NCBI GenBank assembly: GCA_001802645.1
Contig: MGZJ01000040.1
Location: forward strand, 1-64,000
Length of the DNA: 64,000 nt
Reading direction: 5' to 3'
DNA from: Geobacteraceae bacterium GWC2_53_11
GTDB taxonomy: Bacteria; Desulfobacterota; Desulfuromonadia; Geobacterales; Pseudopelobacteraceae
Numbering within the stretch: position 1 is the stretch's first letter; each line of letters begins with the position of its first letter. Made by a program: the position numbers and the translations under genes. The notes under the pieces are model-generated. The model ran no database searches, had not been told where the DNA came from, and saw nothing but the letters and a program-made list of their open reading frames with translations. Below, one piece after another: positions 1-9,181 of the stretch.

Positions 1-356
1 ATTTTGGCGGCCAGTTTCGAAAGATCATGGATCGGTTTCAGCAGGACATCATCAGCCGTCATGCCGACAGCCCGCAACTCATCTGACAACGAATAAAGCA
101 GGCCGGTGTGGATAAAAAAACCTACTGACGGGCACATCGCATAAGCCGCGATGATAAATGCTTCGCCATCCATACCGGGCAGCCGCATGTCGGATATGCA
201 GACCACGGGATGAATCCGCGTTAACAGCTCCAACGCCTCTTCGCCGCTGGCGGCACAATGCACACGGAATCCCTCATCATCCAGATAGGCGGTCATGCAG
301 TCGCGAATCATGTGATCATCATCAACAAGAAGCACCTCAAGTTCACTGCACATCAT
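1..356 (-). CDS. response regulator receiver protein (C-terminus outside window)
   Basis: The reading frame is open from an ATG at 356 to the left edge, so only about 118 N-terminal residues are seen. They form a CheY-like receiver: an acidic pocket in the N-terminal LLVDDDH, the phospho-acceptor Asp in SDMRLPGMDG, a Thr in the FFIHTGL strand and the conserved Lys in LLKPI. The output domain, if any, lies outside the window. The ATG overlaps the stop of the upstream PAS kinase gene (ATGA), so the two are very probably translationally coupled and this is the kinase's cognate regulator. Receiver identity is firm; output is unknown. Confidence 0.9.
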   Translation of the reverse strand, partial: MMCSELEVLLVDDDHMIRDCMTAYLDDEGFRVHCAASGEEALELLTRIHPVVCISDMRLPGMDGEAFIIAAYAMCPSVGFFIHTGLLYSLSDELRAVGMTADDVLLKPIHDLSKLAAK

Positions 357-1546
357 CCAACCCTCCCCTGCAGGGGCAACGTGATCCGAAAGCAGCTCCC
401 CTCACCCGGTTGCGACCGTACCTCTATCGAGCCATGATGCCCTTTGGTAATAATAGCATATGCCACCGACAACCCCAGGCCGGTACCGATACCTACTTCC
501 TTGGTAGTAAAAAACGGCTCAAAAATACGCAAACGGGTAGCTTCATCCATGCCGGGACCGTTGTCCTCAATGTCCAGCACTGCCATACCGTCCGACACTC
601 CTGTCCGCAGAGTAATGCGCGGAGGCCGATGCAGAGCCGTATCCGCCATTGCTTGGGCCGAGTTTTTCAGGATATTCAGCAGCACTTGTTCAATCTCCTG
701 CAGGGCTATATTGACAAGAATCGGCTTGTCGTCATACTCCCTGACTATGTCAATACTGCGAAACGAATAGCTCTTCTTCATAGTGTAGTCAGTTGCCGCT
801 AACCCGACTACCCTCTCAAGCACGGCATTCACATCAGCGTTTACGATGCCTTTGTCGCTCCGGCTGCTGAATTGAAGCATCTGCGAAATAATACCGGAAG
901 CGCGCATTCCCGCTGAGCGGATATGTCCGATAAAAGCCAGGATACCTCTCCGCTCCAGATACTCCCGCACAAGATCAAGATCAACCCCCACCTCGGCGGC
1001 GACCCTGCGGTTTGCCTCAATATCTCCCGAAACCCGGCGCTCGATGTTCTGGGCATGCTGCATGATCGCCCCCAACGGGTTATTGATCTCATGGGCCATG
1101 CCAGCGGCCAGGCCGCTGACCATGATCATCTTTTCCGTTTGAGCCATCATGTCTTCAATGCGGAGCCGTTCGGTAACGTCATGGGCAATTCCAATAACGG
1201 TTACCGAATCGCTTTCATCCCGGTGGCGAACCCCACGCGTCGTATGCCAGCGCCAGCGGCCATCCAGATGCCTGATCCGGTACGTCTCTTCAATGGCGGT
1301 ATTGTCCCGGAATGCGGTGGTTATTGCCGCTTCGCAGCGGGGGATATCGTCCGGATGAATGAAAGCGCGGTAATTACTCCCGAGCACATCAGCTGGTTCA
1401 TGACCAAGCACGCTTTTCCAGGCTGGAGAGATAAAGGTAAAGTTGCCGGCCTGGTCGAGCGAAAATATGATATCGCAGGAATTCTCCACCAGCACCCGGT
1501 AGCGTGACTCACTCTTGAAAAAAGCTTCTGTAGATTTTTGTGCCAT
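353..1546 (-). CDS. PAS-domain sensor histidine kinase
   Basis: A 397-residue protein with no membrane segment, so presumably a cytoplasmic sensor. A PAS domain with PAC-like tail occupies about residues 14-130 (it ends in IAHDVTERLRIED). It is followed by a HisKA dimerisation domain whose phospho-His lies in MAHEINNPLG, and a HATPase domain with N box (NILKNSAQAM), G1 (DIEDNGPGM), F box (FEPFFTTK) and G2 (GTGLGLSVAY). All catalytic boxes are present, so it should be active. It would autophosphorylate on His and pass phosphate to the receiver protein that follows in an ATGA overlap. The PAS ligand cannot be told from sequence. The gene lies 85 bp downstream of a chemoreceptor gene on the same strand, with an inverted repeat in between. 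Confidence 0.93.
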   Translation of the reverse strand: MAQKSTEAFFKSESRYRVLVENSCDIIFSLDQAGNFTFISPAWKSVLGHEPADVLGSNYRAFIHPDDIPRCEAAITTAFRDNTAIEETYRIRHLDGRWRWHTTRGVRHRDESDSVTVIGIAHDVTERLRIEDMMAQTEKMIMVSGLAAGMAHEINNPLGAIMQHAQNIERRVSGDIEANRRVAAEVGVDLDLVREYLERRGILAFIGHIRSAGMRASGIISQMLQFSSRSDKGIVNADVNAVLERVVGLAATDYTMKKSYSFRSIDIVREYDDKPILVNIALQEIEQVLLNILKNSAQAMADTALHRPPRITLRTGVSDGMAVLDIEDNGPGMDEATRLRIFEPFFTTKEVGIGTGLGLSVAYAIITKGHHGSIEVRSQPGEGSCFRITLPLQGRVG

Positions 1547-1561
1547 ACCTCGACCCCTTGA

Positions 1562-1629
1562 CTTCGACTCCGCTCAGTCACCGTCACTCCGCTCAGCCTG
1601 CGTCAAGCAGTTCCTGAGCGGAGTAGAAG
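1562..1629. repeat. REP-like inverted repeat between chemoreceptor and kinase genes
   Basis: The arms cttcgactccgctcag (1562-1577) and ctgagcggagtagaag (1614-1629) are complementary at 15 of 16 positions, with a further direct copy of the core (ctccgctcag) near 1587-1596. It fills most of the gap between the chemoreceptor stop and the kinase start. This type of CTTCGACT..CTCAG palindrome recurs as a dispersed repeat in many proteobacterial genomes. A transcript would fold into a long hairpin, which could protect or attenuate mRNA. No T-tract follows, so a simple terminator is less likely. Confidence 0.6.
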
Positions 1630-1631
1630 GA

Positions 1632-3272
1632 CTACAATTTAAACTGTCCGACCAGTTCTTTCAGCTCTTCAGCCTGCCGGGACACGTCATTGGCGGCTAT
1701 GGCGGTTTCATGCAAAGCGTGGTCGTTCTGCTGGGCAAGATCATTCAGATTCATAACATTACCACTTATTTCACGAGTTGTTGCAGTCTGCTCCTCGGCG
1801 GCAGTGGCGATCTGACCGATCTGTTCGGTAACGTCATTGATAATATCGAGGATCTCCTGCAGCGAGCGCCCTGAATCAGAAGCATGGCTGGTACCCTGTT
1901 CTACCTGAATCACACTCTGCTCCATTGAATTTACGGCGTCTCTGGTTTCTTTCTGGATGGCCTTTATCATTTCGCCAATTTCTTTTGTCGCCCGGGTCGT
2001 CCGTTCGGCAAGAGCGCGCACTTCGTCGGCGACAACGGCAAAACCACGCCCCTGCTCTCCCGCACGGGCCGCTTCTATGGCGGCATTCAACGCCAGAAGG
2101 TTGGTCTGATCGGCAATATCCTCAATGGTGCCGATAATGGCGCCGATCTGTTCGGAGCGTATACCGAGCGCATCTACCGTACCTGAAGCGTTTTTGACAC
2201 GCTCGGCAATGCTGTTCATTACGGCAATGGATTGTCCAACCACTGCTGCTCCCTGATGGGCTTTCTGAGACGCTCCGCTTGCGTTCGTAGCTGCATGGTG
2301 ACAGTTGGTGGCAATATCACCGGATGTGGCGGACATTTCTTCACCGGCAGTAGCCAGCGACGTGGACTGCGACGACAGCTGGGCGATGCTTTCGGTCATC
2401 TGGCGTGACGTCAACTGCAGCTCAAGAGCTGACGATGCCAGCTGCAGGGAGCTGCCGGAAACCTGACTGATGATGCCATGCAGTTTATTGATAAAGGTAT
2501 TGAACCATTCACTCAGCTCGCCGATTTCATTGGCGCTGTTGACCGGCAGGCGACGAGTCAGATCGCCTTCACCCTGGGCGATGTCCCGGATTGTCGTAAC
2601 AACCAGCTTGATCGGACCGGTGACCGTCCGCGCCACGAGCCAGGCCAGCACGATACCCAGCAGCAGCAGGACCACAAGGGTTGCTCCAATGCGGATCTGT
2701 ATCTGAAGCATATGGGCCGTTACATCATCGACATATATTCCCGTTCCGACGACCCACCCCCATGGCTGATACAACTCGACATAGGATATCTTGGGAACCG
2801 GCTTGCTGCTGCCCGGCTTTGACCAGACATACTCGACAAACCCTTTCCCTTTCTCCTTGCAGATCGAAGCCATCTCAACAAACAGCGCCTTGCCGTTGGG
2901 ATCCTTGTTGTCGCTCAGATCCTTGCCGTTCAGTTCCGGCTTGATCGGATGCATGACCATTTTCGGACCAAGATCGTTGATCCAGAGATAGTTTGAACCA
3001 TCATAACGCATTGCCGCTATTTTTTCCGCGGCCTGTTTTTGAGCTTCCTCTTTCGTAAGAGTTCCGGCCTCTACCTGTTTCTGGAACGAGGCAAGCACGC
3101 TGGCCGCCCCCTGCACCATATAACTGACCGTCGCCTGCTTCTCATTCATGATCAGGCCGCGAATAAACGGAACCAATGCAAATGTCGTTGCCAGCACCAG
3201 CACCAGCCAGGTAAGCAGCGACAGGCTCATTATTTTGGCAAAAATACCCCAATCCTTGTATTTCAGTTTCAT
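1632..3272 (-). CDS. methyl-accepting chemotaxis protein with Cache sensor domain
   Basis: A 546-residue transmembrane chemoreceptor. TM1 lies at about residues 12-36. A periplasmic single Cache (sCache) domain at about 40-190 carries the typical YLWINDLGPKMVMHP and WGWVVGTGIYVDDV motifs. TM2 is at about 193-217, then a HAMP linker, then the long cytoplasmic methyl-accepting coiled coil. The signalling tip contains DQTNLLALNAAIEAARAGE. The protein ends in LVGQFKL with no CheR/CheB-tethering pentapeptide. Cache receptors of this class usually bind small organic acids or similar metabolites; the ligand here is not predictable. The neighbouring two-component genes suggest a sensory cluster, but no CheA or CheW is in the window. 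Confidence 0.93.
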   Translation of the reverse strand: MKLKYKDWGIFAKIMSLSLLTWLVLVLATTFALVPFIRGLIMNEKQATVSYMVQGAASVLASFQKQVEAGTLTKEEAQKQAAEKIAAMRYDGSNYLWINDLGPKMVMHPIKPELNGKDLSDNKDPNGKALFVEMASICKEKGKGFVEYVWSKPGSSKPVPKISYVELYQPWGWVVGTGIYVDDVTAHMLQIQIRIGATLVVLLLLGIVLAWLVARTVTGPIKLVVTTIRDIAQGEGDLTRRLPVNSANEIGELSEWFNTFINKLHGIISQVSGSSLQLASSALELQLTSRQMTESIAQLSSQSTSLATAGEEMSATSGDIATNCHHAATNASGASQKAHQGAAVVGQSIAVMNSIAERVKNASGTVDALGIRSEQIGAIIGTIEDIADQTNLLALNAAIEAARAGEQGRGFAVVADEVRALAERTTRATKEIGEMIKAIQKETRDAVNSMEQSVIQVEQGTSHASDSGRSLQEILDIINDVTEQIGQIATAAEEQTATTREISGNVMNLNDLAQQNDHALHETAIAANDVSRQAEELKELVGQFKL

Positions 3273-3368
3273 GATTCCCCCCGTGTAATTACATCGTTGC
3301 CTACGATATGTTGATCTCGCTCTGCAACGCCTGTACGAGCAGGGAACATGCCACCGGTGACACTATAT

Positions 3369-3396
3369 TTTATACAATGATTACGTATTGTTACAA
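3369..3396 (-). promoter_or_regulatory. candidate sigma-70-type promoter of the chemoreceptor gene
   Basis: On the minus strand TTGTAA (3396-3391) is followed after 16 bases by TATAAA (3374-3369), about 100 bp upstream of the chemoreceptor start. This is the best promoter-like match in the 268-bp gap 3273-3540. The rest of that gap shows no gene. The call rests on consensus matching only. Confidence 0.4.
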
Positions 3397-3540
3397 AACA
3401 AGCAGGGGACAAAGCCAGCGACATAAGTTGACATAGGGAGAAGCAAAGGGGAGGTTATCGAGTAGTTACTGTTGGTTGGGTTCATGAGACAAAAACTGCT
3501 TCCGCAATTTTTGTCGCTGGGGGTGACACGGGGCGATTAC

Positions 3541-4956
3541 TCAATTCGACCGGGACAAACGCTTGTTAAGAGCCTGGCGGGAAATTCCCAGACAGGCGGC
3601 GGCCAGGCGCTGATTGTTATCAGCCAGCCGCAGCGCCTCGGCGATCAGATACTCTTCGGCAACTTTAAGGGTCGGAAATTTTCCGGCAAACGGCCAGGCG
3701 AGAGAGCTGCTCGTGAGAGTGGTAACGGAAGCGGGAATACGGAAATCACCGCCAATTGCTTCGATAATGGGTTCGAGGGGGAGAATGCGGCTTGTTGAAC
3801 GGGCAACCGCATCATGGATGATCGCTTCCAGTTCTCTGATATTGCCCGGAAAACGATACGCCGACAGATAACGGTTCAACTCAAGCGGAGCAGCCGGTGG
3901 AGTTTTGCCAAGCAGGGCTGCCGCCTTATCAATGAAATGGGCCGTCAGCAGGGAAATATCCTCGGGGCGGTCCCGCAGCGGCGGCAGCTCCACCCGGTGG
4001 CTGAACAGGCGGTAATACAGGTCGGGCCGAAACGTGCCGAGTTCCATGCGGCCTTTCAGATCGGCATGGGTAGCCGCCACGATGCGGGCATCACTCTTCT
4101 GCACCTTGTCGGAGCCGAGCGGCAGATATTCACCTTCCTGCAGCAGCCGCAGCAGCTTTACCTGTGAACCGGGCGACAGGTCGCCGATTTCATCCAGAAA
4201 GAGCGTTCCCCCGGAGGCCCGGCGCACCAACCCTTCCCTGACACGGTCAGCCCCCGTATAGGCGCCGCGCTGATGCCCGAAGAGGGTATCACTGAACATG
4301 GCATCATCCAGCCCGGCCAGATTCAGGGCAACAAACGGTCCGCCAACTCCGCTCAACGCATGGATGGCTCGGGCAATCAGCTCTTTGCCGGTACCGGTTT
4401 CGCCGGTAATCAGCATCGGCTGCCGGGATGGCGCAACCGACTCCAGATAGAGAAAAATGGTGCGCATTCGTGGCGACGCCGTAATGATGCTGCCAAAAGC
4501 GGTTTCATCTTCCAGCGCCCCGTCGGAAAGACGCCGCCGGAGACGGTCAAGCTCCCGTTTCGTCTCTGCCCGTTCCAGGCAACTATCGATCGTGATCTGC
4601 AGCTCTTCAAAATTCACAACCGGTTTGGAGAGATAATCCCAGGCCCCCAGGCGCATGGCGCGCACGGCTTCATCAATCGCTCCGGCTCCGGAAACAACGA
4701 TTGTGGGCGTACAGTCCGTTTCAGCGGCTATCGCCTCCACCAGGGCAAAACCATCCATGACCGGCATACGCAAATCAGTTAAGACCAGATCCGGTTTCTG
4801 ATGGAGGAACAGCTCCAATCCCTCCTTACCGTTTTCAGCTTCCAGAACCCGGTAGCCCATATCGTCAAGATATGCCGTCAGAGAGGCTCTGACGTACTGC
4901 TCGTCGTCAACCACAAGAATGGTTGGCTTCTGCCGTGGGGGTAATGATGTTTTCAC
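3541..4956 (-). CDS. sigma-54-dependent response regulator (NtrC family)
   Basis: A 471-residue three-domain activator. The N-terminal receiver (about 10-125) has the phospho-acceptor in LTDLRMPVMDG. The central AAA+ domain (about 150-390) has Walker A GETGTGKE and the sigma-54-contacting loop as GAYTGA, a tolerated variant of GAFTGA. The C-terminal Fis-type helix-turn-helix reads NNQRLAAACLGISRQALNKRL. It should bind an upstream enhancer and use ATP hydrolysis to open sigma-54 promoters when phosphorylated. Its ATG overlaps the stop of the hybrid kinase gene by 4 bp, marking that kinase as its partner. Target promoters were not identified in the window. Confidence 0.95.
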   Translation of the reverse strand: MKTSLPPRQKPTILVVDDEQYVRASLTAYLDDMGYRVLEAENGKEGLELFLHQKPDLVLTDLRMPVMDGFALVEAIAAETDCTPTIVVSGAGAIDEAVRAMRLGAWDYLSKPVVNFEELQITIDSCLERAETKRELDRLRRRLSDGALEDETAFGSIITASPRMRTIFLYLESVAPSRQPMLITGETGTGKELIARAIHALSGVGGPFVALNLAGLDDAMFSDTLFGHQRGAYTGADRVREGLVRRASGGTLFLDEIGDLSPGSQVKLLRLLQEGEYLPLGSDKVQKSDARIVAATHADLKGRMELGTFRPDLYYRLFSHRVELPPLRDRPEDISLLTAHFIDKAAALLGKTPPAAPLELNRYLSAYRFPGNIRELEAIIHDAVARSTSRILPLEPIIEAIGGDFRIPASVTTLTSSSLAWPFAGKFPTLKVAEEYLIAEALRLADNNQRLAAACLGISRQALNKRLSRSN

Positions 4957-7820
4957 CGTCCCAGCGCCTCCGCAACCATCTGGCTCAACACAGAGCGGTT
5001 ATACGGCTTTTGAATAAAGCCCCTGGCTCCAAGTCTCAGCAATTCATCACCGGTCCCTTCACTGTTAAACCCGGAGCAGAACAATACGTTGATGTCAGGT
5101 TCCAGTTCACGCAGTTGCAGGTACGTCTCCCTCCCCCCCATTTTCGGCATGATCATATCCAGAATCACCAGAGATATTTCACTTCGGTGGGTGAAAAAAA
5201 CCTCCAAAGCACGCAGGCCGTCTTCCGCGAGGAAAACCGTATAGCCCAGTTCTTCCAGTAAGTCACGTCCGACGTCGCGTAATATTTCTTCGTCATCAAC
5301 CAGCAGAATTCCGCCCTTACCGGTGATAATCTCGCAGTCACCAACCGCAAGCGTGACGTCATCTTCAACAATCGGCAGATATATTTTGAAAATGGTGCCG
5401 ACATCCGGTTCACTCTGGACAGATACTTCACCCTGATGACACAGGACCGTACCGTACACAACTGCAAGGCCAAGACCGGTCCCTTTGCCGACCCCCTTGG
5501 TAGTAAAAAATGGTTCGAAGATATGTTCCTGAATCTCTTTTGACATTCCTACCCCGGTATCAGACACCGAAATTTCAAGATAGTGGCCCGGTTTGAGTGA
5601 AAGTCCCAGAGCCCGGCAGGAGGCATCATCCAGAATTTTCCTGGCTGTTGCGTACGTCAGCTGCCCCCCCTGCGGCATGGCGTCACGGGCATTGATGCCC
5701 AGATTGAGCAACGCATTTTGCAGTTGGGTATGGTCACCCATGACAACAGGAGCACTCTCTGTCAGCCGAGAGGAAAGCAGTATTTTCTTGTCGATGGTTC
5801 TCTCCAGAAGCCCCATGACCGCAGCTATCGTGTCATGAATGAGAACCGGAGAACGGACGACGGAAGTCTTACGGGAAAAGCTCAGCAATTCACGGGTCAG
5901 ATCGGCTGAACGGGTGGTTGCTCCGATAATTGTTTTCAGCAGCTTATCGTTTTTCTCATCACTGGGCAGGCGAACCTTTAACAATTCGGCTGCCGCCATG
6001 ATTCCAGCCAGCATATTATTGAAATCATGGGCAATGCCGCCCGCCAACTGACCAACAACATCCATCTTCTGCGACTGAAACAACTGGTTTTGAAGCCGTT
6101 TCTGTTCCGAAATATCCATGACCGCGCTCAGGATAAACGACCGAGCGGCAATATCCAGCCGCACCCCGGAAAACAGCGCCATGAATGCATCACCATTTTT
6201 GCGCCGCATTTCAACTTCAAAGTTACGCACAAGACCGGTTTCCTTTATCATCCCCTGATAGCGGATCCGGTCGGCCGCATTCGCCCAAACACCCAGTTCA
6301 ACTGACGTTTTCCCGACAGCCTCCTCCCGCGAATAGCCAAAGGTATCAACAAACGACTGATTAACTTCACTGAACGTCCCGTCTTGCAGCGCCGTCAACG
6401 CCACTGTTATCGGTGAATGTTCAAAGACAGCCTGGAATTTCTGCGAGCTTTCTTCCGCCACCTCCAGTTGAATCCGCAGCATTTCTTCGGTAGCCAACAG
6501 TTGATCATGAGTACTCTGATACTCGCTGATCTGTTCCCGCAGCATCTCTTCAGTGGCCTGCAACTCGTCCTGGCTCTGGATATAGTCATCAACCTGGGTG
6601 CGCAACAACTCCTCTGTCGCCTGCAACTCCTCCTGCGATTCCTGATACTGCTCTATCTTCAGCAGCAGCATCCTTTCAAGGGACCTGCGTTTGCGGACAT
6701 TCACTATCAGAACCACCAGACCGATCGTGGTGAACAGCGTAAACGCTACCCCCAGCCAGACGGCTCGCTTGTTGATGGCAAAGGTTGAGGCGGGCTTGTT
6801 GATCATCTCCGAATCGGCTGGCAGACCTGCAGGGCTTATGTCGAACTTTTTCAGCACACTGTAATCAAACATCGGATGCGACAGATTACCGGTAACGACC
6901 GGCAGATTTTCGAGAGATTCGCCACCGATAATGCGTACGGCAAGCTCAGCTGCCTTGCGTCCCTGTATCTGCCCCTCCATCATACGGCCACCGACGACGC
7001 CGTTCCCCAGCTGCGCTGCGTACACTGAATACACGGGAACCGGGCTGGCACTGCTTACCAGACGGGCCGCTTCGGCGTGGGTGAACGTTCGCCCCCCCTT
7101 TTCTACCGTGTACGAAAGCATCAGCACCAGATCGCCGGGAGTAAGCATCTGCAGCTTTCTTACTGTTTCCTCAAGCGGCATCTCCTCCATGAACTTCAGC
7201 TTTATCGCAGGAAAAAGTTGCGCCATTTTTTCCAACTCCCGGCGTATTGCCATGCCGGTATCGGTATAATCATGAATGACAACGACGTTGCGCGTAGAGG
7301 GGTGTAACTGAAGGGCGAGGTTAAGAGTGCCGGCAAAATCGTGATACTCGGCAACTCCGGTCAGAAAATCCTGGCCCGCTATCATGGCCGCTTCATAATC
7401 GTTGATGCCGCAAAAAACCAGGGGAGCTCCGGGAGCAATATGCTGCCGGTACCGGAGCGCAAACTCCAGGGCAGCATTGTCCATGGCAACGATTACATCA
7501 AGATTCCGCTCGGCATACTTGGAGGCCAACAGAGCAGCCGCGGCGGGAAAATGTTTCTTGGCAGGGAATTTTTTCGTATCAAGATGTTCGACGTACAGAT
7601 CAATCCGCGGATAGGCTTTAGCAAGGGTACCCCGCAGCCCGTCCATCTCCTCCTCCCACCAGTCATAACCCATGTTGTATGAATTCAGCACGAGTATGCG
7701 CGGCACGGAAACCGCCGCATGGAGATGCATGACGGTTAGAAAGAGTAGCGCCCAGACCATCACGATGGCGCTTGCAATGCCTGCCGGAATGTTCATTCGC
7801 AAAGGTTTCATGTGTGACAC
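4953..7820 (-). CDS. hybrid histidine kinase with periplasmic ABC-type substrate-binding domain
   Basis: A 955-residue membrane sensor. Domain order: signal anchor (about 10-35); periplasmic domain of the ABC_sub_bind type (about 38-330; begins PRILVLNSYN); one transmembrane helix (about 350-372); a coiled coil of three near-identical 21-residue units (about 390-452); PAS domain (about 465-585); HisKA with phospho-His in GGIAHDFNNMLAG; HATPase with FEPFFTTKGVGKGTGLGL; and a C-terminal receiver with its Asp in LVILDMIMPKMGG. It should sense a periplasmic ligand or a binding-protein complex and phosphorylate the overlapping downstream sigma-54 regulator; the receiver may modulate the phosphorelay. 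A start at the Met three codons in (7811) is also possible. Confidence 0.93.
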   Translation of the reverse strand: MSHMKPLRMNIPAGIASAIVMVWALLFLTVMHLHAAVSVPRILVLNSYNMGYDWWEEEMDGLRGTLAKAYPRIDLYVEHLDTKKFPAKKHFPAAAALLASKYAERNLDVIVAMDNAALEFALRYRQHIAPGAPLVFCGINDYEAAMIAGQDFLTGVAEYHDFAGTLNLALQLHPSTRNVVVIHDYTDTGMAIRRELEKMAQLFPAIKLKFMEEMPLEETVRKLQMLTPGDLVLMLSYTVEKGGRTFTHAEAARLVSSASPVPVYSVYAAQLGNGVVGGRMMEGQIQGRKAAELAVRIIGGESLENLPVVTGNLSHPMFDYSVLKKFDISPAGLPADSEMINKPASTFAINKRAVWLGVAFTLFTTIGLVVLIVNVRKRRSLERMLLLKIEQYQESQEELQATEELLRTQVDDYIQSQDELQATEEMLREQISEYQSTHDQLLATEEMLRIQLEVAEESSQKFQAVFEHSPITVALTALQDGTFSEVNQSFVDTFGYSREEAVGKTSVELGVWANAADRIRYQGMIKETGLVRNFEVEMRRKNGDAFMALFSGVRLDIAARSFILSAVMDISEQKRLQNQLFQSQKMDVVGQLAGGIAHDFNNMLAGIMAAAELLKVRLPSDEKNDKLLKTIIGATTRSADLTRELLSFSRKTSVVRSPVLIHDTIAAVMGLLERTIDKKILLSSRLTESAPVVMGDHTQLQNALLNLGINARDAMPQGGQLTYATARKILDDASCRALGLSLKPGHYLEISVSDTGVGMSKEIQEHIFEPFFTTKGVGKGTGLGLAVVYGTVLCHQGEVSVQSEPDVGTIFKIYLPIVEDDVTLAVGDCEIITGKGGILLVDDEEILRDVGRDLLEELGYTVFLAEDGLRALEVFFTHRSEISLVILDMIMPKMGGRETYLQLRELEPDINVLFCSGFNSEGTGDELLRLGARGFIQKPYNRSVLSQMVAEALGR
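6465..6653 (-). repeat. three 63-bp repeats encoding a heptad coiled-coil linker
   Basis: Inside the hybrid kinase, three successive 21-residue units follow the pattern xxYxxSQxELxATEEMLRxQ. Each is exactly three heptads, so units can be gained or lost without changing helix phase. The segment lies between the transmembrane helix and the PAS domain, where a signalling helix is expected. Confidence 0.8.
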
Positions 7821-7928
7821 CTATGACGTTGCGTTATTTATTGTGCGCCGACAGAACAGAAGACGGAAACGAGGTGACAGAATATTGATATTATTACCAC
7901 ATTGGCAAAAGCAGTAAAACCAAATAAA

Positions 7929-7961
7929 AACGGCTGTCCGCAACACATCCGGACAGCCGTT
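7929..7961 (-). terminator. rho-independent terminator of the parvulin gene
   Basis: Perfect 12-bp arms aacggctgtccg and cggacagccgtt flank a 9-nt loop. On the minus strand the stem is followed by a T-rich run (TTTTTATTTG). It lies 24 bp past the stop of the parvulin gene and separates it from the hybrid kinase gene. Confidence 0.9.
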
Positions 7962-7984
7962 CAACAGACACCTGTGAAGAACCG

Positions 7985-8995
7985 CTATTTCAGCAAAAGT
8001 TCAATTTTTGCCGTTTTTCTGGTTTCGGCAAGGTGTTTTTGAATTGCCTCGTTTACTTTCTGCCCCTTAAGATACTCTTCAATCTTTGCTTTCACATCTT
8101 TGAGTTCGGTAACCGAAGCAGTTTTTTTCTCCGTCAGTTTGATGATGTGATACCCGAACTGAGTCTCCACGACATCGCTGATTTCACCCGGTTTGAGTGC
8201 GAAGGCAGCTTTTTCAAACTGAGGCACCATCTGCCCTTTTCCGAAGAAACCAAGGTCCCCTCCTTGCTGACTGCTGGGGCAGGTTGAATTCCCTTTGGCC
8301 AAAGCAGCAAAGTCAGCCCCGCCCGCCAGCTCTTTCCGTAATTTTTCGGACTTTTCGCGCGCTGCTTTCTTGTCGGCTACAGAGGTTTTACTGTCAGTTC
8401 CAATCAGGATATGACTGGCTTTAATCGCATCTCCTGTTTTGAACTTATCAGGATTCTTATCGTAGAAAGAACGGATTTCAGCATCCGAGACTGCTGTTTT
8501 TGACACAAATGTTGTCTCAACATAACGGGAGATCAGAAGACCACGGCGGACATACTCCCGCAGATCCTTTTCGTTCATTTCAAGATCTTTAATGGCTTTT
8601 TTGAACTCCTGCTCATCCTTGAAGCGGGTTCTGTCCTGAGCTATCTTGGCATCAATCTCCTTGTCAAGATCCTTGATCTCAAGTTTGGCTGCCGCCTGAT
8701 ACAGCAGTTCTGCCGAAACAAGCTGGTCCATAGCCTGCTTATCAAGCATTGCCTGCTGTTCAGCAGGAATGGTTTGCCCACGCAGCAGAACCTTTTTAGC
8801 ACGGCGCAGCTCAATGGCATCAATAGCGGTACCGTTGACGCGCGCAACAGCGCCCTTGGGCTGTGCCTGGTCAGAAGTGACAGCACTCTCTTTTTTTGCG
8901 TCAGCATCAGCGGCTGCGGCATAACTTCCGCATGACATAAGCGCAACGACCAGAAATCCTTTTGCCAACCATCGTGGTGAGTTAAAGTTATGCAT
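7985..8995 (-). CDS. exported peptidyl-prolyl isomerase, parvulin/SurA type
   Basis: A 336-residue periplasmic foldase. The N-terminal signal sequence ends near residue 30; a cysteine preceded by LMS could serve as a weak lipobox, so lipid anchoring is possible but not clear. A SurA-like N-terminal helical chaperone region spans about 45-180. The PpiC rotamase domain follows (about 185-290) with KASHILI, GGDLGFFGKGQMVPQFE and FGYHIIKL. It would catalyse cis-trans prolyl isomerisation and help fold exported proteins such as outer-membrane proteins or cytochromes. It is a single-gene unit, with a strong terminator behind and a divergent promoter region in front. Confidence 0.93.
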   Translation of the reverse strand: MHNFNSPRWLAKGFLVVALMSCGSYAAAADADAKKESAVTSDQAQPKGAVARVNGTAIDAIELRRAKKVLLRGQTIPAEQQAMLDKQAMDQLVSAELLYQAAAKLEIKDLDKEIDAKIAQDRTRFKDEQEFKKAIKDLEMNEKDLREYVRRGLLISRYVETTFVSKTAVSDAEIRSFYDKNPDKFKTGDAIKASHILIGTDSKTSVADKKAAREKSEKLRKELAGGADFAALAKGNSTCPSSQQGGDLGFFGKGQMVPQFEKAAFALKPGEISDVVETQFGYHIIKLTEKKTASVTELKDVKAKIEEYLKGQKVNEAIQKHLAETRKTAKIELLLK

Positions 8996-9056
8996 CGTAC
9001 CGGATACTCCTTAATATAAATTTTTGTCTACTCTAGCACACACCTCAAGGGTATGA

Positions 9057-9101
9057 AAAGCCAAACATACTTTTGACTTTTGTTTGGCTTTCGGTTACAT
9101 T
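9057..9101 (+). promoter_or_regulatory. promoter of the CheY-like gene overlapped by an inverted repeat
   Basis: TTGACT (9073-9078) and TACATT (9096-9101) are spaced by 17 bases, reading toward the CheY-like gene. A perfect 10-bp inverted repeat, aaagccaaac (9057-9066) and gtttggcttt (9082-9091), brackets the -35 box. This layout suits an operator controlling this promoter, and possibly the divergent parvulin gene. The binding protein is unknown. Confidence 0.45.
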
Positions 9102-9181
9102 CCCAAATGGTTTCAGAACCGGTACGACGCGGTGTCGTGCTTGATCTGGCCGCAGTCAGTTCATCAGGAGGAAATGTGGAA

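Noticed and set aside
923-1507. A 194-codon plus-strand frame over the PAS kinase gene
   Set aside because: Antisense shadow of a histidine kinase with all catalytic boxes intact.
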